Counted from the stretch's first letter, positions 32,482-41,570 are shown. The stretch is 64,000 bases of DNA from Nocardia higoensis (GCF_015477835.1 NZ_JADLQN010000005.1:1-64000), one strand, 5' to 3'. Numbers and translations: made by a program. The notes: generated from the letters alone by a model not told the origin.

Positions 32482-33186
32482 CTACTCCGGGGCGGCGGTC
32501 AGCAGGGCGTCTTTGAGTTCCCTAGCCGCGGCCTCCGGATCACGGGCTTCGGTGATGGCCCGCACCACGACGATCCGCCGGGCGCCCGCCGCCAGCACTT
32601 CCGGCAGCCGCTGCGCGTCGATGCCGCCGATGGCGAACCAGGGCAGGGTGGGATGGGACTCGGCGGTGGAGCGGACCAACTCCAGACCGGCGGCTTGCCT
32701 GCCGGGCTTGGTCGGTGTCGACCACACCGGGCCGGTGCAGAAGTAGTCGATGTTCTCGTCGATCGCGGCGAGCCCGGCCTGGGCTCGGTTGTGGGTGGAG
32801 CGGCCGATCACCACGTCGGGACCGAGGATGCGGCGGGCATAGGAGGGTGGCAGGTCCCCCTGCCCGAGGTGCAGGACATCGGCGCCCGCGGCCAGGGCGA
32901 TGTCGGCGCGATCGTTCACCGAGAGCAGTCCGCCGTGCCTGCGCGCGGCGGCCTTGAGTTCGGCGAGCGCGCCGAGTTCGGCCTCGGCCTCCAGCGGGCC
33001 GAATCGGGCTTCGCCCGCGGAGCCCTTGTCCCTGAGCTGGATGATGTCGACGCCACCGGCGAAGGCGGCGTCGGCGAACCTCGCCAGATCGCCCTTTTCG
33101 CGGCGCGCGTCGGTGCACAGGTACAGCCGCGCCGTGGCCAGGCGCTCGCGGGGCGGCAGGGGACGGTTCTGGTGGGAGGGATGCAC
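32482..33186 (-). CDS. thiE: Thiamine phosphate synthase
   Basis: A 234-aa TIM-barrel enzyme joining HMP-pyrophosphate and thiazole phosphate to thiamine phosphate. RLYLCTDAR, GGVDIIQLRDKG, LLSVNDRADIALAAGADVLH LGQGDLPPS, VIGRSTHN, YFCTGPVWSTPTKPG and WFAIGGI are the family blocks. It starts with GTG. It is divergent from thiO-thiS-thiG, as Rv0414c is in M. tuberculosis. The spacer contains a 7-bp hairpin at 33194-33212. Confidence 0.94.
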   Translation of the reverse strand: MHPSHQNRPLPPRERLATARLYLCTDARREKGDLARFADAAFAGGVDIIQLRDKGSAGEARFGPLEAEAELGALAELKAAARRHGGLLSVNDRADIALAAGADVLHLGQGDLPPSYARRILGPDVVIGRSTHNRAQAGLAAIDENIDYFCTGPVWSTPTKPGRQAAGLELVRSTAESHPTLPWFAIGGIDAQRLPEVLAAGARRIVVVRAITEARDPEAAARELKDALLTAAPE

Positions 33187-33193
33187 GTCACAG

Positions 33194-33212
33194 ACGGTAG
33201 CCGCGCTACCGT
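33194..33212. promoter_or_regulatory. Palindrome in the thiE/thiO divergent spacer
   Basis: ACGGTAG-CCGCG-CTACCGT is a perfect 7-bp inverted repeat with a 5-base centre, 8 bases upstream of the thiE start. It could be an operator or an RNA hairpin in a thiamine gene leader. The TPP riboswitch core (CUGAGA) was not found. Confidence 0.4.
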
Positions 33213-33287
33213 GGGGAAGCGAGCACAGGGCGTCCCCGCGCAGCGATCAGGTGCGCAGCGGGTAGGCCGGGTAGGTAGGTGGAAGAC

Positions 33288-34382
33288 ATGCGGACTCTGG
33301 CCGTCGTCGGCGGCGGCGCCATCGGTTTCGCGGTGGCCTGGCGGGCCGCCGAGGCCGGGTGGCAGGTCACGCTGTTCGACGCCGCCGCGGGTTCGGGCGC
33401 CTCCCGGGTGGCGGGCGGCATGCTCGCTCCGTTGTCGGAGGGCTGGCCCGGGGAGGACAGCGTTCTCGGCTTCGGCGCGGCCTCGCTGGCGCGCTGGCCC
33501 GATTTCGCGGCGCGATTGGCAGCGGCCACCGGGGTGGACGTCTTCGTCGCCGACCAGACCCTCACCGTCGCGCTCGACTCCGCCGACGCCGCCGATCTGC
33601 GCACCGTCGCCGATTGGGTGGGCGAACGGGGCCACGAGCTGCGACTGCTCGACCGCGCCGCAGTCCGTGAGCTCGAACCGGCGCTGGCCAGAACCATCCG
33701 GGCCGGACTGCTGTCGAGCGAACCTGCCATCGACAACCGGCTGCTGTTCGGTGCGCTGCGTGAGGCCGCGGTCGCCGCGGGGGTGGACGTGCGCGAGCAC
33801 GCCGTGACCGATCCGGCCGCGCTGGAGTTCGACCAGGTGGTCGTCTCCGCGGGCGCCGCCTCCGGCGGGTTGTGGCCCGATCTGCCGGTCCGCCCGGTCA
33901 AGGGCGAGATCCTGCGCCTGCGGCAGCGCCCCGGCGTCGCGCCCGCGCCCAGCCGGGTGATCCGTGCCAGGGTGCACGGCCGCCCGGTGTATCTCGTACC
34001 CCGCGCGGACGGGATCGTCGTCGGCGCCACCCAGTACGAGGTCGGCTTCGACATCACGGTCACCGTCGGTGGCGTGCGCGACCTCATCGCCGACGCGGAA
34101 GCGATCTTTCCCGCGATCGGCGAATACGAACTGGCCGAGGCGAGTGCGGGCCTGCGCCCCGGCACCCCTGACAATCTGCCACTCATCGGCAGGCTCACCG
34201 ATCGCGTGGTCGCCTCGACCGGCCACGGACGCAACGGCATGCTCGCCGTCCCGCTCACCGTGGATGCCACGTTGGCCGCGTTGGCCGGTGACGCGCTGCC
34301 CGAGGCCGCGGGCGCCGACCCGCACCGCTTCACCCGGACGCCTGCCCCGGCGTCGCCGTCCGTCTCAGGAGGAGTTCGATGA
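33288..34382 (+). CDS. thiO: Glycine oxidase ThiO
   Basis: A 364-aa FAD enzyme of the DAO family that oxidises glycine to the imine (dehydroglycine) for thiazole synthesis in the cytosol. The N-terminus TLAVVGGGAIGFAVAWRAAE is the Rossmann fingerprint. SRVAGGMLAPLSEGWP, RPVKGEILRLRQ and DNLPLIGRLTDRVVASTGHG RNGM are ThiO signatures. The ATG at 33288 is preceded by AGGTGG; a GTG at 33279 is the alternative. The stop overlaps thiS (ATGA). Confidence 0.92.
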   Translation: MRTLAVVGGGAIGFAVAWRAAEAGWQVTLFDAAAGSGASRVAGGMLAPLSEGWPGEDSVLGFGAASLARWPDFAARLAAATGVDVFVADQTLTVALDSADAADLRTVADWVGERGHELRLLDRAAVRELEPALARTIRAGLLSSEPAIDNRLLFGALREAAVAAGVDVREHAVTDPAALEFDQVVVSAGAASGGLWPDLPVRPVKGEILRLRQRPGVAPAPSRVIRARVHGRPVYLVPRADGIVVGATQYEVGFDITVTVGGVRDLIADAEAIFPAIGEYELAEASAGLRPGTPDNLPLIGRLTDRVVASTGHGRNGMLAVPLTVDATLAALAGDALPEAAGADPHRFTRTPAPASPSVSGGVR

Positions 34383-34597
34383 CCGCCATGTCCATCCCGA
34401 TCGGTGTCACGGTGAACGGCGAGGACCACGAGTTCCCGGAGCCGCTGACCGTGCGCGAACTGCTCGAGCGGCTGACACTGCCGTGCCAGGGCGTGGCCGT
34501 GGCCGTGGACGGCGTGGTGTTCCCGAAGTCGCGCTGGGACGAACCGGTCGGCCGCGGCTGGTCGATCGAGGTGCTGACGGCGGTCCAAGGTGGCTGA
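34379..34597 (+). CDS. thiS: Sulfur carrier protein ThiS
   Basis: A 72-aa ubiquitin-like protein ending in the essential Gly-Gly (TAVQGG), which is adenylated and converted to a thiocarboxylate to donate sulfur to the thiazole ring. VTVNGEDHEFPEPLTVRELL and VAVAVDGVVFPKSRW are family-typical. A strong GGAGGAG lies upstream. It overlaps thiO by 4 bases and thiG by 8 bases. Confidence 0.94.
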   Translation: MTAMSIPIGVTVNGEDHEFPEPLTVRELLERLTLPCQGVAVAVDGVVFPKSRWDEPVGRGWSIEVLTAVQGG

Positions 34598-35360
34598 GCT
34601 TTCCACACTGCCGCCGCTGCGCATCGCCGACCGCGAATTCGGTTCCCGGCTCATCATGGGCACCGGCGGCGCGGAGAATCTCACCGTGCTGGAGGAGGCA
34701 TTGGTCGCCTCGGGCACCGAGCTGACCACCGTCGCCATGCGCCGTGTCGATGCCGCGGGCGGCACCGGCGTGCTGGATCTGCTGAAGCGACTCGACATCA
34801 TGCCGCTGCCCAACACCGCGGGCTGCCGCACCGCCGCCGAAGCCGTGCTCACCGCGCAGTTGGCCGCCGAAGCGCTCGACACCACCTGGGTCAAGCTCGA
34901 GGTCGTGGCCGACGAGCGCACCCTGCTGCCCGACCCGATCGAACTGCTCTCCGCCGCCGAACAGTTGGTCGACGCCGGTTTCACGGTCATGCCCTACACC
35001 AACGACGACCCGGTCCTGGCCCGCCGCCTCGAGGACGCCGGTTGCGCGGCCGTCATGCCGCTGGGCGCCCCCATCGGCACCGGTCTCGGCATCGGCAATC
35101 CGCACAACATCGAGATGATCGTGGCGGCGGCGGGGGTCCCGGTGATTCTCGACGCGGGCATCGGCACGGCCAGCGACGCCGCCCTGGCCATGGAACTCGG
35201 CTGTTCGGCGGTGCTGCTGGCCACCGCCGTCACCCGTGCCAAGCAGCCTCCGATGATGGCCGCCGCGATGGCCGACGCGGTGCGCGCGGGCCTGCTGGCC
35301 CGGCAGGCCGGTCGTATCCCCAAGCGTTTCTGGGCCCAGGCTTCGTCGCCGCAGCGCTGA
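34590..35360 (+). CDS. thiG: Thiazole synthase
   Basis: A 256-aa TIM-barrel enzyme forming thiazole phosphate from DXP, dehydroglycine and ThiS-thiocarboxylate. SRLIMGTGGAENLTVLEEAL, LPNTAGCRTAAEAVLTAQLA, TTWVKLEV (Schiff-base lysine) and LGAPIGTGLGIGNPHNIEMI match ThiG throughout. It starts with GTG inside the 3' end of thiS, giving tight coupling of thiO-thiS-thiG. Confidence 0.95.
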   Translation: MAELSTLPPLRIADREFGSRLIMGTGGAENLTVLEEALVASGTELTTVAMRRVDAAGGTGVLDLLKRLDIMPLPNTAGCRTAAEAVLTAQLAAEALDTTWVKLEVVADERTLLPDPIELLSAAEQLVDAGFTVMPYTNDDPVLARRLEDAGCAAVMPLGAPIGTGLGIGNPHNIEMIVAAAGVPVILDAGIGTASDAALAMELGCSAVLLATAVTRAKQPPMMAAAMADAVRAGLLARQAGRIPKRFWAQASSPQR

Positions 35361-35515
35361 CCGGACGGCCGAACAGCCATCCGCTCGGTGACGACCCCGG
35401 CGGTCTCGCCGGATGACCCCGAGACCGCCGCGGCTCGAGGTCGATCTCGAGGATGACCGGAATCCACCCCTGAGTGGTGACGCGGAAGGCCCGTCGGTAG
35501 GGAATGCTGGTGCCC

Positions 35516-36496
35516 ATGATCGAAGTGAGGGGTCTGACCAAACATTACGGCCGGACCGTCGCCGTCGAGGATCTCACCTTCACCGTCCGACCCGGACAGG
35601 TGACGGGTTTCCTCGGACCCAACGGCGCGGGCAAGTCGACGACGATGCGGATGATCCTGGGACTGGACCGGCCCACGGCGGGCACCGCGCTCATCGACGG
35701 AAAGCCGTACCAGGAAATCGACAACCCGCTGCGCACCGTCGGCGCCCTGCTCGACGCCAAGTGGGTGCACCCGAATCGTTCGGCGCGCGCGCACCTGCAA
35801 TGGATGGCCGCGTCCAACGGCATCGAGAAGGCGCGGGTCGAGGAGGTGCTGCGACTGGTCGGCCTGTCCGAGGTCGCCGACCGCAGCGCGGGCGGGTTCT
35901 CCCTGGGCATGTCGCAGCGGCTCGGCCTGGCGGGTGCCCTGCTCGGCGATCCGAAGGTGCTGCTGTTCGACGAGCCGGTCAACGGTCTCGACCCGGAGGG
36001 CATCCTGTGGATCCGCCGGTTCATGCAGCGCCTGGCCGCCGAGGGCCGCACCGTGCTGGTGTCGAGTCACCTGCTCTCGGAGATGGCGCAGACCGCCGAG
36101 CACCTGGTGGTGATCGGCCGCGGCAAGCTCATCTCCGATACCACCACCAAAGAGTTCATCGAGCGCGCCTCCGAGCAGAGCGTACGGGTGCGCAGTCCCC
36201 AACTCGACGAACTGCGCAGCCTGCTGACCTCCGAGAACCTGACCGTGCGCGACGACGGCTCGAGCTCGGGAGAACCGGCTCTGCTGGTGGCGGGCGTGAC
36301 CAGCGACGCCGTCGGCATGCTGGCGAGCAAGAACAACATCACGCTGTTCGAGCTGTCCCCGCAGCGCGCCTCGCTGGAAGAGGCGTTCATGCGGATGACC
36401 GGCGGCTCGGTGCAGTATCACGGCGAAGGCGCCGACCAAGTGGGCGTGCCGGGTCCCGGCGCGCAGATGGCAGCGATGGGAGGGGCGCTCCGATGA
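35516..36496 (+). CDS. ABC transporter ATP-binding protein
   Basis: A 326-aa ATPase with Walker A GPNGAGKSTTMRMILG, variant signature FSLGMSQRLGLAGALLG, Walker B VLLFDEPVNGLDPEG and H-loop VLVSSHLLSEMAQ. About 100 C-terminal residues follow the nucleotide-binding domain. The pattern fits bacitracin/daunorubicin-type exporter ATPases. The ATG at 35516 (MIEVRGLTKHYG) was chosen; ATG 35504 in the same frame adds MLVP. It overlaps its permease by 4 bases (ATGA). Confidence 0.9.
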   Translation: MIEVRGLTKHYGRTVAVEDLTFTVRPGQVTGFLGPNGAGKSTTMRMILGLDRPTAGTALIDGKPYQEIDNPLRTVGALLDAKWVHPNRSARAHLQWMAASNGIEKARVEEVLRLVGLSEVADRSAGGFSLGMSQRLGLAGALLGDPKVLLFDEPVNGLDPEGILWIRRFMQRLAAEGRTVLVSSHLLSEMAQTAEHLVVIGRGKLISDTTTKEFIERASEQSVRVRSPQLDELRSLLTSENLTVRDDGSSSGEPALLVAGVTSDAVGMLASKNNITLFELSPQRASLEEAFMRMTGGSVQYHGEGADQVGVPGPGAQMAAMGGALR

Positions 36497-37293
36497 GCGT
36501 GTTGGCCGCGGAACGAATCAAACTGACCTCGACCCGATCGCCCTGGTGGTGCACCGGCCTGGCGATCGTGTTCTCCCTGGGCATCACGGCGCTGTTCGGC
36601 CTGCTGCTGAACGTCACGATGAGCGCCTGGAAGGACGACCCGTCGATCGCGCCGGAACCGCCGCTGGCCGACAACGTGCTCTCCGCGCTCGGCATCACCG
36701 GCGCGGCCTTCCTGCCCGGCTTCGGCTACATCCTCATCATGATCATGTGCGCCCTGGCCGTGACCAGCGAGTACCGCTTCGGCACCATGCGCGCCACCTT
36801 CCTGGCCGTCCCCAACCGGACCGCGGTGCTGGCCACCAAGGCCGGGATGCTGGCGGTGGGCGCGGCTGTGCTGTCGGCGGTGCTCACTTTCCTGGGCTTC
36901 CTGATCCTGAAGGTGGTCACCACCGACGAGGTGGGGGTGAAGCTCAGCCTCACCGAGGGCGACACCAAGATCTTCTACGCGGTCCCGATCTTCATCGCCC
37001 TGGTGGCCGTGCTCTCGGTCGGTGTGGGTGCGCTGATCCGCCAGTCGGCGGGCGCGATCTCGCTGTTGATCGTCTGGCCGGTACTCATCGAGCCGATCAT
37101 CGGCGCCTTCGGCAAGTACGGACGTAATATTCAAGTGTTCCTGCCGTTCCAGAACGCGAACCGCTTCCTCGGCATGGAGGACCCGGGCCTTCCGTGGCAC
37201 TGGGGAGCGTGGCCCGCGCTCGCGTACTTCACGGCTTTCGTCGCGGTCGTCTTCACCGCCGCGGTGGTCGTGGTGAACAGGCGGGACGCCTGA
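36493..37293 (+). CDS. ABC-2 type transporter permease
   Basis: A 266-aa membrane protein with six hydrophobic segments: about 18-40 (WWCTGLAIVFSLGITALFGL), 72-95 (FGYILIMIMCALAVTSEYRF), 110-140, 160-185, 190-205 and 235-258. SEYRFGTMRATFLAVPNRTA is the conserved cytoplasmic loop of actinobacterial ABC-2 permeases. It works with the ATPase immediately upstream. The substrate is unknown. Confidence 0.87.
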   Translation: MSVLAAERIKLTSTRSPWWCTGLAIVFSLGITALFGLLLNVTMSAWKDDPSIAPEPPLADNVLSALGITGAAFLPGFGYILIMIMCALAVTSEYRFGTMRATFLAVPNRTAVLATKAGMLAVGAAVLSAVLTFLGFLILKVVTTDEVGVKLSLTEGDTKIFYAVPIFIALVAVLSVGVGALIRQSAGAISLLIVWPVLIEPIIGAFGKYGRNIQVFLPFQNANRFLGMEDPGLPWHWGAWPALAYFTAFVAVVFTAAVVVVNRRDA

Positions 37294-37408
37294 CACAGAG
37301 CCCCCCGGGCAGCGCCCTCGCCGCCCGGGAACGCGGAGGCGACCTCGTCAGCAGGTCCGCTCCGCGTCGGCGCGATCATCACTGCCCGATGGTCGCGCCC
37401 CCCGCCGG

Positions 37409-37441
37409 CCCGGTGTGTGAAGGACTTCCTTCCACACCGGG
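37409..37441. terminator. Strong hairpin between ABC permease and VapC genes
   Basis: CCCGGTGTG (37409-37417) and GAAGGA (37419-37424) pair with TCCTTC (37427-37432) and CACACCGGG (37433-37441). The 15-bp stem has one bulged T and a 2-base loop. It lies between convergent genes ending at 37293 and 37482. Confidence 0.75.
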
Positions 37442-37481
37442 CCGTCGGCGTTTCCTCGGAGCCAGCCAGGGCTTTCGACGA

Positions 37482-37892
37482 TCAGTCTTCCCAGGGATTG
37501 ACGATCTCGATGCCGATCTCGGCGAAGTCCTTTACGTTGCGGGTAGCGACAGGGCAGTTTTTCGCCGCGCAAATGGACGCTATCTGTGCGTCGGCGTAGC
37601 CGATGGGGCGGCCGAGTCGACGGCGTGTCGAGACGATCCGGCCGTACAGACGCGCCGCTTCGTAGTCGAACGACTCGATTTCCGCCCCGAATTCGTCGAA
37701 CAATTCCTCTGCGAGCCCACGCAGACCTGTTTTCCGTCGGCCGTCAGGTAGGTTTTCGATTCCCGCCCAAATCTCACCGACGGTCACCGACGTGATCGTG
37801 ACGTCGGATGTGCTCTCCAGCCAAGTGACGACCTGAGGTGCCGGGGTGGGCCTGAACAGCTCCGACACGACGTTGGTATCAGCGATGATCAC
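37482..37892 (-). CDS. vapC: VapC-family PIN-domain ribonuclease toxin
   Basis: A 136-aa PIN toxin: IIADTNVVSELFRP (first Asp), TSVTVGEIWAGIENLPDGRR (Glu), IGYADAQIASICAAKNCPVA (Asp) and TRNVKDFAEIGIEIVNPW (terminal acidic residue). These are the full set of VapC/FitB motifs. It starts with GTG, overlapping the antitoxin stop (GTGA). It is unrelated in detail to the other PIN protein at 13177. Confidence 0.9.
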   Translation of the reverse strand: MIIADTNVVSELFRPTPAPQVVTWLESTSDVTITSVTVGEIWAGIENLPDGRRKTGLRGLAEELFDEFGAEIESFDYEAARLYGRIVSTRRRLGRPIGYADAQIASICAAKNCPVATRNVKDFAEIGIEIVNPWED

Positions 37893-38110
37893 AGTGGCGC
37901 TGCTCCGGCCTCCGGCTGCTCCGGGATGTCCAGATCCGCGGCGTACGGTCGGCTGCGTTCGTACAGTTCGCGCAGTAGAAGCTTCGGTTTGACAGCTTCG
38001 GAGAGAATGGCCCGCGCCTCGGATTCCATGCTCCTGCCGTGCGCTGCGGCTCGGCGCCGCAGGCGCTCTTTCACGTCGGGATCCAGGTCGCGGATAGTGA
38101 TGGCAGCCAC
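37889..38110 (-). CDS. vapB: FitA/VapB-like ribbon-helix-helix antitoxin
   Basis: A 73-aa protein. AAITIRDLDPDVKERLRRRA AAHGRSMESEARAIL is the FitA-type ribbon-helix-helix domain. The C-terminal RELYERSRPYAADLDIPEQP binds toxin in related pairs. It starts with GTG. It normally represses its own operon. It is coupled to vapC. Confidence 0.88.
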   Translation of the reverse strand: MAAITIRDLDPDVKERLRRRAAAHGRSMESEARAILSEAVKPKLLLRELYERSRPYAADLDIPEQPEAGAAPL

Positions 38111-38281
38111 GAAATCAATGCTATCAATGATTCGATCGTGTGTCTCGGATCGTGCGGCGGCGCGGCGCCGAACTGCCCGTGTGGCAGGATCATTCGTTCT
38201 CGGTGAGACAACGTGATCCCATCGGATTCACTCGCCGCTGATCGCGGGCGCGGGCCGCCGCCTATCCGATGGGCGCTGCGT

Positions 38282-38440
38282 TCAGCCCAGCCCCCAGAAG
38301 AGTCCGGCCGCGGCGGCGAGCGCGCCGCACGCCGCCAGCCCGATCGCCAGCGGCCGGGAGGTCTTCCAGAGCGAGTAGGCGCCGCCGAGCAGGAAGCCGG
38401 CGAGGGCGAGCATCAGCATCATCGTCACGTCGGGGGACAT
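38282..38440 (-). CDS. Small two-helix membrane protein
   Basis: A 52-aa product with two hydrophobic segments: TMMLMLALAGFLLGGAYSLW (about 6-25) and LAIGLAACGALAAAAGLFWG (about 31-50), linked by KTSRP. The ATG at 38440 begins MSPDVTM. The ribosome binding site is weak. Its function is unknown, and a chance frame cannot be excluded, although two clean helices favour a real protein. Confidence 0.55.
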   Translation of the reverse strand: MSPDVTMMLMLALAGFLLGGAYSLWKTSRPLAIGLAACGALAAAAGLFWGLG

Positions 38441-38574
38441 TGGGCCGATTCTGCCGTGTCGCTGGATCGGGCGGTGCACGATAGGCGGGTGGCGCGTCCG
38501 CATGGGCTCGCCGGTGCGGCGTATCCGCGGGTTCCGGCTGTCCGGGCAGGGCGCTGACCTGCATGGACAATTAA

Positions 38575-38590
38575 CAAGCACGCTAGCTTG
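38575..38590. promoter_or_regulatory. TetR-type operator upstream of the AtuA-like operon
   Basis: CAAGC-ACGCTA-GCTTG is a 5-bp inverted repeat with a 6-base centre (inner GCTAGC is itself symmetric), in an AT-rich patch about 75 bases before the start. CAAG...CTTG sites are common for actinobacterial TetR regulators of acyl-CoA genes. The TetR at 47307 is the likely binder, which is inference. Confidence 0.5.
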
Positions 38591-38663
38591 ATTTTTTCTT
38601 GCCCGGATGTGATGCTGGGCCGGACACGAACGACGAGGCATGTCGAAGGGAGGCCCCGGGCTG

Positions 38664-40397
38664 ATGGGCAGACTTGCCGCCGACCCCGAGGTGATCAGGA
38701 TCGGCAATTGTTCCGGGTTCTACGGCGACCGGCTCTCCGCCATGCGCGAGATGCTGGAGGGCGGGGATCTCGATGTGCTCACCGGTGACTATCTGGCCGA
38801 GCTGACCATGCTCATCCTCGGCCGCGACCGGATGAAGGACGCGAGCCTCGGCTACGCCAAGACCTTCGTCGCCCAGATCCGCGACTGCCTCGGCCTCGCA
38901 CTGGACAAGGGCGTGCGCATCGTGGTGAACGCGGGCGGACTGAACCCCGCCGGTCTGGCCGACAAGGTGCGCGAGATCGCCGCCGAACTCGAACTGGACG
39001 CGAAGGTCGCCCACGTCGAAGGTGACGACCTGCTGCCGCGTGCGAGCGAACTCGGGCTCGGCGCGCCGTTGACCGCCAACGCCTATCTCGGCGCGTGGGG
39101 CATCGTGGAATGTCTCGGCGGTCGCGACGGTCGGCACACAGCCGCCGACATCGTGGTCACCGGCCGCGTCACCGACGCCTCGGTCATCGTCGGACCCGCC
39201 GCCGCGCACTTCGGCTGGACCCGCACCGACTACGACGCCCTCGCCGGCGCGGTCGTCGCCGGGCACATCATCGAATGCGGCACCCAGGCCACCGGCGGCA
39301 ACTACGCTTTCTTCACCGAGATCGCCGACCTGGGCCGACCGGGCTTCCCCATCGCCGAGATCCGCCGCGACGGCAGCAGCGTCATCACCAAGCACGACGG
39401 CACCGGCGGCGCGGTCACCGTCGATACGGTCGAAGCCCAGCTCATGTACGAGATCCAGGGCGCCCGCTATGCCGGACCGGATGTCACCGCCCGGCTGGAC
39501 AGCGTGCGGCTCACCCAGGACGGCCCGGACCGGGTCCAGGTCTCCGGTGTCACCGGGGAGGCCCCGCCGCCGCGGCTCAAGGTCTCGCTGAACACCCTCG
39601 GCGGCTTCCGCAACGAGATGGAGTTCATCCTCACCGGCCTGGACATCGAGGCCAAAGCCGACCTGGTGCGCGGGCAGCTGGAGTCCTGGCTGCCGGTGCG
39701 CCCGGCCGAGCTGGACTGGACGCTGGTGCGCCTGGACCGCCCCGACGCCGAGACCGAGGAGCAGGCCAGCGCTCTGCTGCGCTGCGTGGCGCGCGACCCG
39801 GATCCGAAGAAGGTGGGCCGCGCGTTCTCCGGGACGGCCGTGGAGCTGGCGCTGGCGAGCTACCCGGGGTTCAGCTCCACCACCCCGCCCGGCAACGGTT
39901 CGCCCTACGGCGTCTACACCGCGGGCTTCGTCGACGCCGCCGAGGTGCCGCACGTCGCGGTGCTGCCCGACGGCTCGCGAATCGACATCGCGCCGTCCGA
40001 GCAGACGAGGCCGCTCGAACCCGTCGGCGAACCCGAACTGCCGCAACCGTTCTCGAGTGAGCGCTCCCGGCGCGTCCCGTTGGGAACGATCGCGCTCGCC
40101 CGCAGCGGCGACAAGGGCGGCGACGCGAATATCGGCGTCTGGGTGCGCACCGACGACGCCTGGCGCTGGCTCGCGCACACCCTCACCGCCGACAAGCTGC
40201 AAGAACTTCTGCCCGAAACCGCGGGTCTGACCGTCACCCGGCATGTCCTGCCGAATCTGCGCGCGGTGAACTTCCTCGTCGCGGGTTTGCTCGGCAAGGG
40301 CGTGGCGTACCAGGCCCGGTTCGACCCGCAGGCCAAGGGACTCGGCGAATGGCTGCGGTCCCGTCACATCGATATTCCCGTGGAGTTGCTGTCATGA
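38664..40397 (+). CDS. AtuA-family (DUF1446) acyclic terpene utilisation-like protein
   Basis: A 577-aa protein with the AtuA/DUF1446 start IRIGNCSGFYGDRLSAMREM, then DVLTGDYLAELTMLILGR, IVVNAGGLNPAGLADKVREI, DIVVTGRVTDASVIVGPAAA and a C-terminal ALARSGDKGGDANIGVWV. In Pseudomonas, atuA heads the citronellol/geraniol operon, but its exact reaction is unclear. ATG 38664 follows AAGGGAGG by 10 bases; ATG 38640 is in frame with a poorer site. The stop overlaps the next gene (ATGA). It is first in a seven-gene operon. Confidence 0.85.
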   Translation: MGRLAADPEVIRIGNCSGFYGDRLSAMREMLEGGDLDVLTGDYLAELTMLILGRDRMKDASLGYAKTFVAQIRDCLGLALDKGVRIVVNAGGLNPAGLADKVREIAAELELDAKVAHVEGDDLLPRASELGLGAPLTANAYLGAWGIVECLGGRDGRHTAADIVVTGRVTDASVIVGPAAAHFGWTRTDYDALAGAVVAGHIIECGTQATGGNYAFFTEIADLGRPGFPIAEIRRDGSSVITKHDGTGGAVTVDTVEAQLMYEIQGARYAGPDVTARLDSVRLTQDGPDRVQVSGVTGEAPPPRLKVSLNTLGGFRNEMEFILTGLDIEAKADLVRGQLESWLPVRPAELDWTLVRLDRPDAETEEQASALLRCVARDPDPKKVGRAFSGTAVELALASYPGFSSTTPPGNGSPYGVYTAGFVDAAEVPHVAVLPDGSRIDIAPSEQTRPLEPVGEPELPQPFSSERSRRVPLGTIALARSGDKGGDANIGVWVRTDDAWRWLAHTLTADKLQELLPETAGLTVTRHVLPNLRAVNFLVAGLLGKGVAYQARFDPQAKGLGEWLRSRHIDIPVELLS

Positions 40398-41554
40398 CTG
40401 CATCTGTCAATCCGTGGACGACCCCGGAGCGTCGCGAATTACGCGCCACCGTGCGCGGTTTCGTCGAGCGCGAGGTGCTGCCCCACCTGGACCAGTGGGA
40501 GCGTGACGGCGAGCTGCCGCGCGATCTGCACAAGAAGGCGGGCGAACTCGGCCTGCTCGGCCTGCAGTTCCCCGAGGAGGTCGGCGGTGGCGGCGGCACG
40601 GCCATCGACACCGCGATCCTCTGCGAGGAGATCCACCAGGCCGGCGGCTCGGGCGGGCTGTTCGCCTCGCTGTTCACCTGCGGCATCGCGGTCCCGCACA
40701 TCGTCGCCTCCGGCAACCAGGAGCTGATCGATCGCTACGTCAAGCCGACCCTGGCCGGCGACATGATCGGCTCGCTGGCCATCACCGAGCCCGGCGGCGG
40801 CTCCGACGTCAACAACCTGTCGACCACCGCGCGCCTGGAAGGCGACCACTACATCGTCAACGGCGCCAAGACCTACATCACCTCCGGCTGCCGCGCCGAC
40901 TTCGTGGTCACCGCGGTCCGCACCGGTGGCAAGGGCTCCGCCGGCATCTCGCTGCTGGTCGTCGACAAGGGCACCCCCGGCTTCACCGTGAGCCGCAAGC
41001 TGGAGAAGATGGGCTGGCAGGCCTCCGACACCGCCGAACTGTCCTATGTGGACGTCAAGGTGCCGGTGTCGAACCTGGTCGGCCCGGAGAACGCCGGTTT
41101 CTACCTGATCGCGGGAGCGTTCGTCTCCGAGCGGCTCGGCCTGGCCGTGCAGGGCTACTCCCAGGCCCAGCGCTGCCTGGACCTCACCCTGGAGTGGGTG
41201 CGCAACCGCGAGACCTTCGGCCGCCCGCTGATCAGCCGCCAGGCCGTGCAGAACACCGTCACCGAGATGGCCCGCCGCATCGATGTGGCGCGCGTCTACT
41301 CCCGCGAGGTCGCCCGCCGCGCCGCCGAGGGCGAGACCGATCTGATCGCCGAGGTGTGCTTCGCCAAGAACACCGCCGTCGAGGCCGCCGAATGGGTCGC
41401 CCACCAGGCGGTTCAGCTGCACGGCGGCATGGGCTACATGCGTGAGGCCGAGGTGGAGCGCCAGTACCGCGACATCCGCCTGCTCGGCATCGGCGGCGGC
41501 ACCAGCGAGATCCTGTTGGGTCTGGCCGGTAAGCGTCTGGGCTACCAGGCGTGA
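40394..41554 (+). CDS. Acyl-CoA dehydrogenase (AtuD/isovaleryl-type)
   Basis: A 386-aa FAD enzyme introducing an alpha,beta double bond into a CoA thioester. GSLAITEPGGGSDVNNLSTT and HGGMGYMREAEVERQYRDIR are the ACAD signatures. The usual C-terminal catalytic Glu position reads GIGGGTSEI, so it lacks that Glu. A Glu in FVSERLGLAVQGYSQAQ matches the helix-G position used by isovaleryl-CoA dehydrogenase, pointing to a branched substrate. It overlaps the AtuA-like gene by 4 bases. Confidence 0.9.
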   Translation: MTASVNPWTTPERRELRATVRGFVEREVLPHLDQWERDGELPRDLHKKAGELGLLGLQFPEEVGGGGGTAIDTAILCEEIHQAGGSGGLFASLFTCGIAVPHIVASGNQELIDRYVKPTLAGDMIGSLAITEPGGGSDVNNLSTTARLEGDHYIVNGAKTYITSGCRADFVVTAVRTGGKGSAGISLLVVDKGTPGFTVSRKLEKMGWQASDTAELSYVDVKVPVSNLVGPENAGFYLIAGAFVSERLGLAVQGYSQAQRCLDLTLEWVRNRETFGRPLISRQAVQNTVTEMARRIDVARVYSREVARRAAEGETDLIAEVCFAKNTAVEAAEWVAHQAVQLHGGMGYMREAEVERQYRDIRLLGIGGGTSEILLGLAGKRLGYQA

Positions 41555-41570
41555 TCGGGGGCGGACAGGC

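Noticed and set aside
33187..33287. TPP riboswitch before thiO
   Set aside because: The conserved CUGAGA and pyrophosphate-helix core cannot be seen; only a simple hairpin is present.
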